From: Nitrososphaeraceae archaeon
Lineage (GTDB): Archaea; Thermoproteota; Nitrososphaeria; Nitrososphaerales; Nitrososphaeraceae
Direction: 5' to 3'
DNA length: 22,590 bases
Assembly (NCBI GenBank): GCA_025922715.1
Contig: JAICHH010000010.1
Coordinates: 1 to 22,590 of the forward strand
Part shown: positions 1 to 7,540 of the stretch, one piece after another
How the letters are laid out: each line of letters starts with the position of its first letter
Position numbering within the stretch: the stretch's first letter is position 1
Position numbers and translations under genes: made by a program
The notes under the pieces: generated by a model
The model's database searches: none
Told to the model about the DNA's origin: nothing
Seen by the model: only the letters and a program-made list of their open reading frames with translations

Positions 1-28
1 AAATGTTATAGGAAAAATGTATAACTAT

Positions 29-1048
29 TTAAGCAATATTTTGATGGATATAAAAATTATTTTCATATAATTCATTAATTTGTTTAAGTTCTTCTTCGTT
101 TAGGTATAAACCATCTGACATTTCTGAAAATAATTCCAGTTCTTCTACACTTAATATAGTAGGTATTACTACGGAAATAGGTTTTTGAGATAAAATAAAT
201 TTGATCGCTAATTGTGATATTGTCCAATCTTTATATTCTGCAATTGATTTCATTTTCTCTATTTTCTTTAATGCTTCCATTATCCATTCTTTCTTTCTAT
301 AACTTCTATGATCATTTTGATTCAAAATTGTTTTTTCTGTTACTTTGCCTGTTAGTAATCCTGAAGCATCAGGAACCCTGACCATTATACCTACATCATA
401 TACATTTTCATTATCTATAGAATGAGATGAATTTTCAATTAGAGTATTCAAAAAAGAACGTCCTGGGTCTTGCTCTAAAATATTATAAACTGTTTGTAGA
501 CATGTTATATTTCTATTTTTTATTGCGTATAGCCCTTCTTCTTTCCATCCTATAGCTGGACCTAGTGCTATTCCATGGCTTTTAATAATCCCTTCAGTAA
601 CAAGGCCATCCAATGTATAAAATAAATCATTATTTTTAATTGCATCCATTTTTGGATTATGTAAACTATAAACATCTATGTAATCTGTTTGTAATCTTTC
701 CATACTTTTTTCCAATGCAAATTGCAAGAATTTAGGATTATGCTTTTGAGGAATTTCGTTATGTCCTATTTGCTCATGGTCATACATATCATACCCCCAT
801 TTTGTGGAATAAACTATTTCATTTCTCATGTCTTTAAAGACTTGACCAATTAGTTTTTCGCTTTTACCTTTTCCATACATATCAGCACTTTCAAAGAAGT
901 TAATTCCTAAATCATATGCCTTTTTTAACATCTTTATTGCTTCGTCATCATCTATCTTTTTTCCCCACCAATCTAGTCCTAAAACCCAAGTACCAAATCC
1001 AATCTCACTTACTTTTATTCCACTTCTACCTAATTTCCTATATTTCAT
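29..1048 (-). CDS. Aldo/keto reductase family protein
   Basis: Predicted NAD(P)H-dependent oxidoreductase of the aldo/keto reductase superfamily (TIM barrel, cytosolic); substrate unknown. The N-terminus MKYRKLGRSGIKVSEIGFGT (residues 1-20) is the family's usual opening. Tetrad positions can be placed: FFESADMYG (51-59) supplies Tyr58, YSTKWG (80-85) supplies Lys83, and YSLHNP (117-122) supplies His120. The usual tetrad Asp (DxAxxYG) is Glu53 here, which is unusual. The length of 339 residues is normal for the family. It is the last gene of a minus-strand unit: its ATG overlaps the stop of the DUF1802-like gene by four bases (1045-1048), so the two are probably translationally coupled. Family assignment is secure; the reaction is not known. 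Confidence 0.93.
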   Translation of the reverse strand: MKYRKLGRSGIKVSEIGFGTWVLGLDWWGKKIDDDEAIKMLKKAYDLGINFFESADMYGKGKSEKLIGQVFKDMRNEIVYSTKWGYDMYDHEQIGHNEIPQKHNPKFLQFALEKSMERLQTDYIDVYSLHNPKMDAIKNNDLFYTLDGLVTEGIIKSHGIALGPAIGWKEEGLYAIKNRNITCLQTVYNILEQDPGRSFLNTLIENSSHSIDNENVYDVGIMVRVPDASGLLTGKVTEKTILNQNDHRSYRKKEWIMEALKKIEKMKSIAEYKDWTISQLAIKFILSQKPISVVIPTILSVEELELFSEMSDGLYLNEEELKQINELYENNFYIHQNIA

Positions 1049-1767
1049 TTTCCAACTACTTTCCTAATGTTATTAACAGATTCATAAAATATATCATCAT
1101 TTATTACAGGGTCTATTAGAGTTTTTTCGTTTTTTAATGTCTCTACCTTGTTGGTATTTATTGATTCATAAGTATCATAATCTGTTGTCTTCTGCATCTT
1201 TAATTTGTGAGAATTCTGAAACTCTCTATCTGTTTCGATATCTATCCATGATTTGCATCCGGCCCACTTCTCATTAATATCAACAATTAACGGTTTTCTT
1301 AACTTATAAATTCGTAATAATAAAACACTCATTGGTTTACTTGGATTGTAATTCATTCGCATAGTAACATATTCGTCACTCCATATATGATAATCTCTTA
1401 ACTCTGAAAGTGTTGATTTATCTGAAATCTCTATAACATCTTCTACTTTTGCAAGCAATTTAATAATGTTATTACTTGCAGTGTTAAAATTCTTGTTATC
1501 TTTATCTATTTTTTTTCTGTTGTTGTTGTAGTAGTATTTATTTTGTTCTTCTAATATTTCCTTTAGTTTTTCTTTATATTCAGCTTTAATTGATTCAATA
1601 GATTGGTGTTCAAATGTAGGATAAAGTAAAAATTCAATATGTTTAACCTCAAATCCTTTTCTATATTCCATAATTCCGCCCTTACGAAGCAATAACATCT
1701 GTTTTCCATCTTCCAGAGCCTTACAAATAATAGCCCATTCTTTAAGTGCAATCATCAATATATTCAT
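1045..1767 (-). CDS. DUF1802-like protein
   Basis: A 240-residue protein whose N-terminal half matches my memory of DUF1802: ALKEWAIICKALEDGKQMLL (8-27), then a RKGGI stretch, and later HIEFLLYPTFEHQ (43-55). The function of this family is unknown to me. The middle (about 65-115) is charged, Lys/Asn-rich and probably helical; no signal peptide or membrane segment is seen. The C-terminal third has no recognisable motif. It starts one base after the stop of the Cld-family gene and overlaps the start of the aldo/keto reductase, so all three are likely on one transcript. An alternative start is Met6 (MIALKEW). Gene reality is well supported by packing; family name is from motif recall only. Confidence 0.8.
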   Translation of the reverse strand: MNILMIALKEWAIICKALEDGKQMLLLRKGGIMEYRKGFEVKHIEFLLYPTFEHQSIESIKAEYKEKLKEILEEQNKYYYNNNRKKIDKDNKNFNTASNNIIKLLAKVEDVIEISDKSTLSELRDYHIWSDEYVTMRMNYNPSKPMSVLLLRIYKLRKPLIVDINEKWAGCKSWIDIETDREFQNSHKLKMQKTTDYDTYESINTNKVETLKNEKTLIDPVINDDIFYESVNNIRKVVGK

Positions 1768-2559
1768 TCATCCTAAACTTTTTATAACTTGACTAATATT
1801 TTTATGGATACAGACAATCATAGGAGTATCTTTAACAACATACTTACTAACCTTAGTTTCACGTAACTTTATAATTAAATTTTGAAAATCATTCAGATCA
1901 TCTGTTTCAAAAGCGAGCATGAAATCCTGATCATGAATTCCAAAGGAATACGATGTATTTAGTCTAATATTTGGAAATTTCCTTCCAACTTCTATGTGTT
2001 CTTCCATCATTTTTTTCCTTTTTTCAAAAGGGAGAAGATACCATTCTCTTGATTTTATAAATGGATATACTACGTTATATTTAAGTGGTTGTTGATTAGT
2101 CATAAAACCCGACTTTACTTGAGTAGAATAAATTGATCTTCTTGAACTAGATAGATAGATTTGAGAAGGTTCAACATATTTTCCTAGTACAGTATAATAA
2201 ATCTTTGATGTTAAAATCTGCATTTTCTCAACAGAATCTGCAATCATCCATAACATGAAATCTGCATCACTTCTTAGACCTATTGTTGAATATGAAATGA
2301 CTTTCATTTTGGTATTTGCGACCTCCAATAAGCTTTCAAATTCTTTAGCTGCTTCTTCCTTTCCTATTTCATTTAACCATCTCCATTTTGAATCTACTTT
2401 AAAAAAGGAAAAATTTAGGAAAAGCTGTTCTTCTTTTTTTATACCTTCGGTTTTTATTTCATTTTCTACTGGTGTAATTTGCTTTTCTCTAGAATTATCA
2501 TTATTATTATTATTAGATGAGTCTGATTTATTGTTTTTATTATTATTATTAAATGACAT
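1768..2559 (-). CDS. Chlorite dismutase/HemQ-family haem protein
   Basis: A 263-residue member of the Cld/HemQ superfamily of dimeric alpha-beta-barrel haem proteins. Residues 1-40 are an Asn/Ser/Lys-rich low-complexity tail; the family domain begins near LFLNFSFFKVD (46-56). The block YPFIKSREWYLLPFEKRKKM (165-184) followed by MEEH (185-188) and SFGIHDQDF (205-213) is characteristic; His188 sits where the proximal haem ligand lies and Tyr165 where HemQ has its catalytic Tyr. The distal Arg (true Cld) or Gln (HemQ) position appears to be Leu200 or its neighbour Arg199 by my hand alignment, so neither chlorite dismutation nor coprohaem decarboxylation can be claimed. It heads a three-gene minus-strand unit. 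Archaea generally make haem by the siroheme route, and an AhbA/B-like gene lies at 12952-13962. Confidence 0.88.
   Translation of the reverse strand: MSFNNNNKNNKSDSSNNNNNDNSREKQITPVENEIKTEGIKKEEQLFLNFSFFKVDSKWRWLNEIGKEEAAKEFESLLEVANTKMKVISYSTIGLRSDADFMLWMIADSVEKMQILTSKIYYTVLGKYVEPSQIYLSSSRRSIYSTQVKSGFMTNQQPLKYNVVYPFIKSREWYLLPFEKRKKMMEEHIEVGRKFPNIRLNTSYSFGIHDQDFMLAFETDDLNDFQNLIIKLRETKVSKYVVKDTPMIVCIHKNISQVIKSLG
2500..2550. repeat. Trinucleotide ATT/AAT microsatellites in the Cld-family gene
   Basis: Two short runs of the triplet ATT (AAT on the coding strand), near 2500-2515 and 2537-2550, encode the Asn runs at residues 4-7 and 16-20 of the Cld-family protein. Because the unit is three bases, length changes would alter only the tail and not the frame. 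Confidence 0.7.
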
Positions 2560-2584
2560 TAATATAAAAAAAAGGAATTGACCG

Positions 2585-2596
2585 TATTATATATTT
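2585..2596 (-). promoter_or_regulatory. TATA-type promoter of the Cld-family operon
   Basis: On the minus strand an AAATATATAATA stretch lies 26-37 bases upstream of the ATG at 2559. In archaea transcription starts about 25 bases downstream of the TATA centre, so the mRNA would be leaderless or nearly so. The surroundings are almost pure A/T, which weakens the call. Confidence 0.45.
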
Positions 2597-2627
2597 AAAA
2601 TTTAAAATTAAAATATATACCAAAACT

Positions 2628-3404
2628 TTATTCTTCTTCTAAACCTAACCATTCATAACCTTTAGTTTCTAATTCTTCTGATAATTGTTTTCCTCCAGAT
2701 TTAATAATTTTCCCTTTTGCCATTACATGAACTTTATCAAGTTTTGTAAGATACCGTAAAATTCTAGCATAGTGCGTAATTACAACAACTCCAGCTCCTG
2801 TACTGATCAATTTATTTATTGCCTCAGCAACTGCTTTTACTGCATCAATATCTAAACCTGAGTCTGGTTCATCTAATATAGCTATATTTGGTCTTAATAC
2901 CAACATTTGCATAACTTCAGATCTTTTCTTTTCTCCTCCAGAGAAACCTTCATTTAAATACCTTCCAAGAAATGATTGATCCAAGCCCACATAATTTAGA
3001 TTTTTTTTAACATATTCATGAAATTCTTTAACTGTAAGGAAAACTTCTCGATCATTTTGATCTTCCGTTAAAGATTTATTTAAAGTATTATAAGCATTTC
3101 TTAAAAAATGACTATACCCTACACCTGAAATCTCAATGGGATATTGAAATCCTAAAAATATTCCTTGTTTAGCTCTTTCGTCAGTAGATAATTCTAAGAT
3201 ACTTTTTCCTTTAACAAGAATTTCTCCAGAAGTAATAGAATATTTTGGATGTCCTAAGAGTACATTTGCAAAGGTACTTTTCCCTGATCCATTTACACCC
3301 ATAATAGCATGTACTTCATTTTTATCAATTTCTAAATTTAAACCATTTAATATCTTTTTTCCGTCTATACTTACATTTAGATCTTTAACCTGTAAAAAAA
3401 CCAT
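2628..3404 (-). CDS. sufC: Fe-S cluster assembly ATPase SufC
   Basis: ABC-type cytosolic ATPase that energises the SufBCD scaffold for iron-sulfur cluster assembly. All motifs are intact: Walker A GVNGSGKST (36-44), Q-loop region FLGFQYPIEI (83-92), signature FSGGEKKR (154-161), Walker B plus D-loop ILDEPDSGLD (176-185) and the switch His211. The phrase FQYPIEISGV and the EKKR signature distinguish SufC from transport ATPases. At 258 residues it is the usual length. No sufB or sufD lies next to it: the minus-strand neighbour upstream is a cupredoxin and the one downstream is the Cld-family operon, 68 bases away. It therefore seems to be transcribed alone and must work with SufB/SufD encoded elsewhere. 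Confidence 0.97.
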   Translation of the reverse strand: MVFLQVKDLNVSIDGKKILNGLNLEIDKNEVHAIMGVNGSGKSTFANVLLGHPKYSITSGEILVKGKSILELSTDERAKQGIFLGFQYPIEISGVGYSHFLRNAYNTLNKSLTEDQNDREVFLTVKEFHEYVKKNLNYVGLDQSFLGRYLNEGFSGGEKKRSEVMQMLVLRPNIAILDEPDSGLDIDAVKAVAEAINKLISTGAGVVVITHYARILRYLTKLDKVHVMAKGKIIKSGGKQLSEELETKGYEWLGLEEE

Positions 3405-3425
3405 AGTCTAATATTCTTATTAATT

Positions 3426-3436
3426 ACATATAAAGC
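3426..3436 (-). promoter_or_regulatory. TATA box of sufC
   Basis: On the minus strand, GCTTTATATGT lies 22-32 bases before the sufC ATG. Position and sequence fit an archaeal TATA box driving a leaderless transcript; no Shine-Dalgarno is seen before the ATG. Confidence 0.5.
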
Positions 3437-3550
3437 ATATCATTATCTAAAAATTTAGATAAATTACCTAAAAAAATATGTATAACCTTGAAGATTTCAA
3501 TAAATGTCTTGTCTTGTAATATAAAAATAAAGTGTTTGGTTATTTATCAG

Positions 3551-4051
3551 TTACTCAATCTTTAAGGTACCTGTCATATAAGGATGAACTGTACAATAAT
3601 ATGCATATTCGCCTGCATTAATTTCTTCAGTTTGTAAAATTGCTGATTCTCCTCCCATAATTAAACCCGTATCGAATATTTTTGCTGAATTTGGATCGTT
3701 GGGCGCTGCACCATTTGTAACTGTATGAGGAAGCGAATCAACATTTTCGACTTTAATTACATTGCCTTTTTTGACTGTTAGTTCGTCTGGGTCATAGTCT
3801 GGGTTCCCCTGTATTGATGAACCTTCAAGGATTGTTAATGTTACATCCGCTTTAACAGTTGCAGGATCTACTTTTGATTCTGTACTTGAACTAGCTTGTG
3901 CTGTAGGTTGAGGAGGAAGATCTTGTCTATAGATTGATTTTGTATTGCCTGGTGTAGGTGGAAGCTCAGAAAATATAGTATATGAAATTACTCCTACAAT
4001 TGCACCCACTCCTAATATTCCTAAAAAAATAATTTTTTCATTAAGTCCCAT
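3551..4051 (-). CDS. Membrane-anchored plastocyanin-like cupredoxin
   Basis: Predicted type 1 (blue) copper electron carrier on the outer face of the cytoplasmic membrane. An uncleaved N-terminal anchor or signal is seen at residues 7-27 (IIFLGILGVGAIVGVISYTIF minus flanks), followed by a Pro/Gln/Ser-rich linker to about residue 65. The cupredoxin domain (68-166) has all four copper ligands: His109 in LPHTV and Cys153, His156, Met159 in YYCTVHPYMTG. The C-x2-H-x2-M spacing is that of plastocyanin. Ammonia-oxidising archaea encode many such proteins and use them in place of cytochrome c, which fits this window. The gene stands alone; the partner enzyme cannot be inferred. TGATCA occurs upstream at 4057-4062 and 4101-4106, on both sides of an A/T-rich tract that may hold the TATA box. 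Confidence 0.95.
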   Translation of the reverse strand: MGLNEKIIFLGILGVGAIVGVISYTIFSELPPTPGNTKSIYRQDLPPQPTAQASSSTESKVDPATVKADVTLTILEGSSIQGNPDYDPDELTVKKGNVIKVENVDSLPHTVTNGAAPNDPNSAKIFDTGLIMGGESAILQTEEINAGEYAYYCTVHPYMTGTLKIE

Positions 4052-4292
4052 TTAACTGATCATGGATTCGAATAAGGTCTTAATTAATTTTTTTAAATAA
4101 TGATCAAGTTTGAGCAAATTTTAGTTATTACTTAGGGTAAATCAAGATTGTTATGTCTTTAAATTGAAAATGAAGATAATAAAATATTATAAAATTATAG
4201 TATATTAATTAAGAAGTTTTTCATTTATAATAATAGACTTAAAAACGATACAATTATTATCATATTTATAATTCCAACAATAATGAAAGAAA

Positions 4293-4451
4293 ATGCCTAC
4301 TGATACAAAATGTTCTATCTGTAACACTCAAATTTCTTTATTTAGATATAAAGCAATGAAACAATGGAATATCCAAGGATATTTGTGTAATGATTGTTAT
4401 TCTAACAAGTTAACAGAACACTATATTTCTAGAAAAGAAAATAGTAACTAA
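4293..4451 (+). CDS. Small double-CxxC (zinc ribbon-like) protein, 52 residues
   Basis: A short open frame with ATG start and TAA stop in the interval between the cupredoxin and rpo3. It has two CxxC knuckles: CSIC (7-10) and CNDC (32-35), separated by 21 residues, the layout of a minimal zinc ribbon. The segment between them is aromatic and basic (LFRYKAMKQWNIQGYL without gaps, 16-31). A TATA-like CATATTTATAATT (4261-4273) lies 20-32 bases before the ATG, consistent with leaderless expression. No partner gene is adjacent. Small two-knuckle proteins of this type are frequent in archaea, often of unknown role; nucleic-acid binding or protein-protein contact is a guess. The Cys pattern and the promoter argue for a real gene. 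Confidence 0.78.
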   Translation: MPTDTKCSICNTQISLFRYKAMKQWNIQGYLCNDCYSNKLTEHYISRKENSN

Positions 4452-4618
4452 TAAAAAAACTGATTAATAATTTTACTAACTAATCTTTATGATTAGAATA
4501 TTGAAGTATATATTAGAATTTACATAAATAAATTCATTCAATTAATTCTGACGTTAGAACCTATTGATATCATAATACTCATTTGTATTGTAGTAGTCGG
4601 TAGATTTTTAAGAGTGCA

Positions 4619-5299
4619 TTGGACAAAAATCTTGAATTACTATTGGACTTATCTATAAATATTTTGGAAAAGACAGATGAAAAAATAATACTAAAATGTA
4701 ATAATATTCCAAGACCGTATTTGAATGCTATCAGAAGGATCGCAATCAGCGAAGTTCCAACATTAGCAATTGATGATGTAGTTATTCTAGAAAATTCATC
4801 GGTTATGCATGATGAGGCAGTAGCTCATAGATTGGGATTAATTCCTTTAAGAACGGAATTAAATAGATTTGTCTTTTCAAATCAGTGTGATTGTAACAAT
4901 ACTTTGGGTTGTTCTAAATGTCGTATATTGTTGATTTTAGATGCTGAATCCTCAGAAAAAACACGACTTGTATTGTCTGGCGATTTGGTATCAGAAGATG
5001 AATATGTGAAACCAGTAAGTAAAAATATACCAATAATTACTCTTGCCCCTGGACAAAAATTAAAATTCGAAGCCTATGCAAGATTAGGCACAGGAAAATA
5101 TCATGCAAAGTGGCAACCTACTTCTTCAGCTGTTGTTAAAGATGGTAATGACAAAGACGAAACAATCCTTATAATTGAAACTACCGGTTCATTAACTGCA
5201 GAAGAAACTATAAAAACAGCACTAAAAATTATAAATTCTAAAATAAATAATTTTGGTGATGTAATAAAATCATTAGAAATACCATCTAAAACTAGGTAG
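4619..5299 (+). CDS. rpo3: DNA-directed RNA polymerase subunit Rpo3 (subunit D)
   Basis: Archaeal homologue of bacterial alpha and eukaryotic Rpb3; it pairs with Rpo11 to form the platform on which the polymerase assembles. The signature is clear: RPYLNAIRRIAISEVPTLAI (32-51), then HRLGLIPL (70-77). Cys90, Cys92, Cys98 and Cys101 (C-x-C-x5-C-x2-C) form a loop resembling the zinc loop of Rpb3. At 226 residues the protein lacks the ferredoxin-like insertion carrying a 3Fe-4S cluster found in Sulfolobus subunit D. The C-terminal helix (194-226) completes the dimerisation domain. The start is TTG; no in-frame ATG precedes the conserved core. It leads the rpo3-eL18-uL13-uS9 operon, the common archaeal order, but rps13-rps4-rps11, which often come before it, are not present. 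Confidence 0.96.
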   Translation: MDKNLELLLDLSINILEKTDEKIILKCNNIPRPYLNAIRRIAISEVPTLAIDDVVILENSSVMHDEAVAHRLGLIPLRTELNRFVFSNQCDCNNTLGCSKCRILLILDAESSEKTRLVLSGDLVSEDEYVKPVSKNIPIITLAPGQKLKFEAYARLGTGKYHAKWQPTSSAVVKDGNDKDETILIIETTGSLTAEETIKTALKIINSKINNFGDVIKSLEIPSKTR

Positions 5300-5320
5300 A
5301 TTTATTTGGGGATTATTAAT

Positions 5321-5695
5321 ATGGAAGATGATGAGGTTAAAACCATGTTTGCTCATACTTTAAATGATAATATTAAATGGACTTTGCGCATTGCATACAA
5401 AAAAACTAAAACTCCATTATGGAAAACACTAGAAAAAAAGATTGAAAGTTCTCGATCTAATAAATCTGAAATTAATATTGGTAAATTAGAAAACCTTACT
5501 AAAGATGGAGAAACTATTATAATTCCAGGAAAGGTCTTAGGTAATGGGGTTCTTACACATAAATTAAATGTAGCTTCTTTCTCCATTTCAGTTCCTGCAA
5601 TTAAGAAGATATTTGATGCAGGAGGAAAAGTTATCACCATCAATGATTTTGTAAATCAATATCCAGATGGAAAAGGTGTAAGAATAATTGGATAA
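5321..5695 (+). CDS. rpl18e: 50S ribosomal protein eL18 (L18e)
   Basis: Large-subunit ribosomal protein shared by archaea and eukaryotes, homologous to bacterial uL15. Recognised by its place after rpo3 and by the C-terminal block GKVLGNGVLTHKLNVASFSI (positions 74-93 counted from this start), then the DAGGKV turn and GKGVRIIG end. I chose the ATG at 5321, which gives 124 residues, because a GGGGA purine run (5308-5312) sits at Shine-Dalgarno distance before it; a TTG at 5306 would add five residues (MGIIN). Its stop overlaps the TTG start of uL13 by eight bases, so the two are probably translationally coupled. Confidence 0.93.
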   Translation: MEDDEVKTMFAHTLNDNIKWTLRIAYKKTKTPLWKTLEKKIESSRSNKSEINIGKLENLTKDGETIIIPGKVLGNGVLTHKLNVASFSISVPAIKKIFDAGGKVITINDFVNQYPDGKGVRIIG

Positions 5696-6167
5696 ATCTA
5701 ACAAGAATAGTAATAGTGTTTCAAATATCAATAAACAAATAATAGTTGATGCTTCCAATTGTATTGCCGGTCGAATATGTTCTAATGTATCAAAACTTTT
5801 AATTCAAGGCAATAGAGTGGCAATAATCAATTCTGAAAGAGCAATGTTATCAGGAAATAGATATAAAACAATTGAAGATTATAAAAAACATCTTGAAGTA
5901 GGTTCTGTTACTAACCCCATCCATGGACCTTATCATCCAAGAAGACCAGATAGAATATTGACTAAAATGGTTAGAGGAATGATTTCAAGGAGAAAGCCAA
6001 GCGGTATCCTAGCCTTTAAACATTTAAGAGTATATATAGGAATCCCAACAGAATTTCAAAGTTCAAAGGAAATAAAAATTTTTGATAATGCTAAAATAAC
6101 AAAATCTGAATCATATTACATTACAATTGGAGATGTTGCAAAACAAATAGGTTGGAAAGGAGAATAA
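5688..6167 (+). CDS. rpl13: 50S ribosomal protein uL13
   Basis: Large-subunit ribosomal protein. The core begins at IIVDASNCIAGRICSNVSKL (18-37), the standard archaeal uL13 opening, and continues with NSERAMLSGNR (48-58), GPYHPRRPDRILTKMVRGMI (80-99) and RRKPSG. The length of 159 is about 15 longer than many archaeal versions because of an Asn/Ser-rich N-terminal stretch of 17 residues. The only start upstream of the core is TTG at 5688, which overlaps the end of eL18. The end overlaps or abuts uS9. It is the third gene of the rpo3 operon. Confidence 0.95.
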   Translation: MDKSNKNSNSVSNINKQIIVDASNCIAGRICSNVSKLLIQGNRVAIINSERAMLSGNRYKTIEDYKKHLEVGSVTNPIHGPYHPRRPDRILTKMVRGMISRRKPSGILAFKHLRVYIGIPTEFQSSKEIKIFDNAKITKSESYYITIGDVAKQIGWKGE

Positions 6168-6175
6168 TAAGAGAG

Positions 6176-6628
6176 ATGACTAAGACTACTATAATAGATC
6201 TGTATCCAGGTCAGAGAAAAACGTCAAGAGCAGTTGCTATCATTTCCAAAGGAAATGGTAAAGTTCGAATTAATAATATTCCAGCAGAAATCATACAACC
6301 TGATATCTCAAAAGAGTTGATATTGACTCCTATGAATATAATTGGAGATATAAGAGATAAAATTGATATCACAGTAAAAGTTGAAGGTGGTGGATTTATG
6401 GGACAAGCTTTTGCAAGTGCAGTAGCAATATCACGGGCTTTATCAGGAGAAGCTAAAGGAGGACGTGATCCAAAGGATCATCCATTGTCAAAAAGTGTAA
6501 GACAAGAAATTCGCAAAAAAATAACTGAATTTGATAGACATTTGCTCGCTGGAGATCCCAGACAGACTGAATCAAAGAAATTCGGTGGGCCAGGTGCTCG
6601 AAGAAAAAAACAAAAGTCATACCGTTAG
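6176..6628 (+). CDS. rps9: 30S ribosomal protein uS9
   Basis: Small-subunit ribosomal protein whose C-terminal tail reaches the P-site tRNA. Diagnostic features are the N-terminal PGQRKTSRAVA motif, GGGFMGQAFASAVAISRAL in the centre, and the tail GGPGARRKKQKSYR ending in the invariant KSYR. I chose the ATG at 6176 (150 residues), preceded by GGAG at 6159-6162; a TTG at 6152 overlapping the end of uL13 would add eight residues (MERRIIRE) that do not look like the family. rpoN and rpoK, which often follow in archaea, are absent from the 90 bases downstream. Confidence 0.95.
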   Translation: MTKTTIIDLYPGQRKTSRAVAIISKGNGKVRINNIPAEIIQPDISKELILTPMNIIGDIRDKIDITVKVEGGGFMGQAFASAVAISRALSGEAKGGRDPKDHPLSKSVRQEIRKKITEFDRHLLAGDPRQTESKKFGGPGARRKKQKSYR

Positions 6629-6684
6629 TTATTATTCTTATTTTATTTTACATTGAAAATATTTCAATTAGATTAAATCTCTAT

Positions 6685-6695
6685 GCATATATATT
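6685..6695 (+). promoter_or_regulatory. TATA box of the SBDS gene
   Basis: GCATATATATT lies 25-35 bases upstream of the ATG at 6720, the spacing expected for a leaderless archaeal transcript. There is no ribosome binding site before the ATG, in agreement. This separates the exosome block from the rpo3 operon. Confidence 0.55.
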
Positions 6696-6719
6696 ACAAA
6701 ATCTCATTTTTAATATTCT

Positions 6720-7409
6720 ATGACTGATACTAAATCCTCAATAGTCAGGTTAATACTTAATGCAGATAAATTCGAAATTTTAGTTAAACCTGACCCAGCA
6801 CTAGATTACAAGCTAGGAAAAAAAGTAGATATTTCTAATATTTTAGTTTCAGACGAAATTTATTCAGATGCTAATAAAGGTACACGTGTTCCTAATGAGA
6901 AATTAATTAAAAATTTTAAAACTACAGATCAAATAGAAATTGCAAAACAAATACTTGAACATGGTGATGTTAATCTTACAACTGATCAGCGTAGGCGAAT
7001 GGTTGAAGAAAAGAAAAAGCAGATTATTCAATATATTAGTAGAAATTTTATTGATCCAAAAACACATTTTCCTCATCCGCCATTAAGAATAGAAAATGCG
7101 ATGGAACAAATTCGTTTAGTAATAGATCCCTTCAAGAGACCCGAGGAACAAGCAAAAAAAATTATTGATTCTCTTAGAAAAATTTTACCATTAAAATCAG
7201 AAAATCTTCAATTAATTATTACCGTTCCACCACAATTTTCTGCTCAGTCTTATAGTATTATAAAAGGAATAGGAGATCTCAAAGATGAGAAATGGCTTCA
7301 GGATGGATCTTTACAAGTAATTATAGAAATAAATGCTGGAATACGTGGAACTTTTATTGAAAGAATAAATTCTATTACAAAAGGATCTGCTCAAATTCAA
7401 GAACAATAA
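6720..7409 (+). CDS. sbds: Ribosome maturation protein SBDS (Sdo1)
   Basis: Archaeal Shwachman-Bodian-Diamond protein, which in eukaryotes helps release eIF6 from the 60S subunit with EFL1; archaeal homologues bind the large subunit. Domain I (about 1-90) contains FEILVKPDPALDYKLGKKVD (18-37) and ISNILVSDEIYSD; domain II has LTTDQRRRMVEEKKKQII (86-103) and the HFPHPPLRIENAM block; domain III is a ferredoxin-like fold (about 160-229). The length of 229 is typical. It begins the exosome super-operon; proteasome subunit alpha, which often precedes SBDS in archaea, is not upstream here. A TATA box close to the ATG suggests leaderless translation. Confidence 0.97.
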   Translation: MTDTKSSIVRLILNADKFEILVKPDPALDYKLGKKVDISNILVSDEIYSDANKGTRVPNEKLIKNFKTTDQIEIAKQILEHGDVNLTTDQRRRMVEEKKKQIIQYISRNFIDPKTHFPHPPLRIENAMEQIRLVIDPFKRPEEQAKKIIDSLRKILPLKSENLQLIITVPPQFSAQSYSIIKGIGDLKDEKWLQDGSLQVIIEINAGIRGTFIERINSITKGSAQIQEQ

Positions 7410-7540
7410 TAACAATGAATAAATACCATTTATTAAAATAGGAAATTGACTTGAGAAAAGATATAAAATTGTTATATAGTGATACAAACAATATATTTTT
7501 CTTTGTTAATGTTACTAATAAGGAGATGTTATTATAATTC

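Noticed and set aside
2500..2550. Phase-variable repeat tract
   Set aside because: The units are triplets inside the frame, so length changes cannot switch the gene on and off.
1768..2559. True chlorite dismutase or coprohaem decarboxylase (HemQ)
   Set aside because: The distal Arg (Cld) or Gln (HemQ) cannot be placed with confidence, so only the superfamily is claimed.
4452..4618. Possible tRNA gene before rpo3
   Set aside because: No cloverleaf-like pairing and no TTCGA-type T-loop are visible; the region is A/T-rich and looks like promoter DNA.
6629..6719. Possible rpoN (Rpo10) gene after uS9
   Set aside because: The gap is 91 bases, A/T-rich, and contains no CFxCG-type coding frame.
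7526..7537. Three-codon leader frame (ATG TTA TTA TAA) before rrp4
   Set aside because: The AAGGAG directly abuts the ATG, too close to drive it, and better suits the rrp4 ATG at 7541; three codons give no evidence of a leader peptide.
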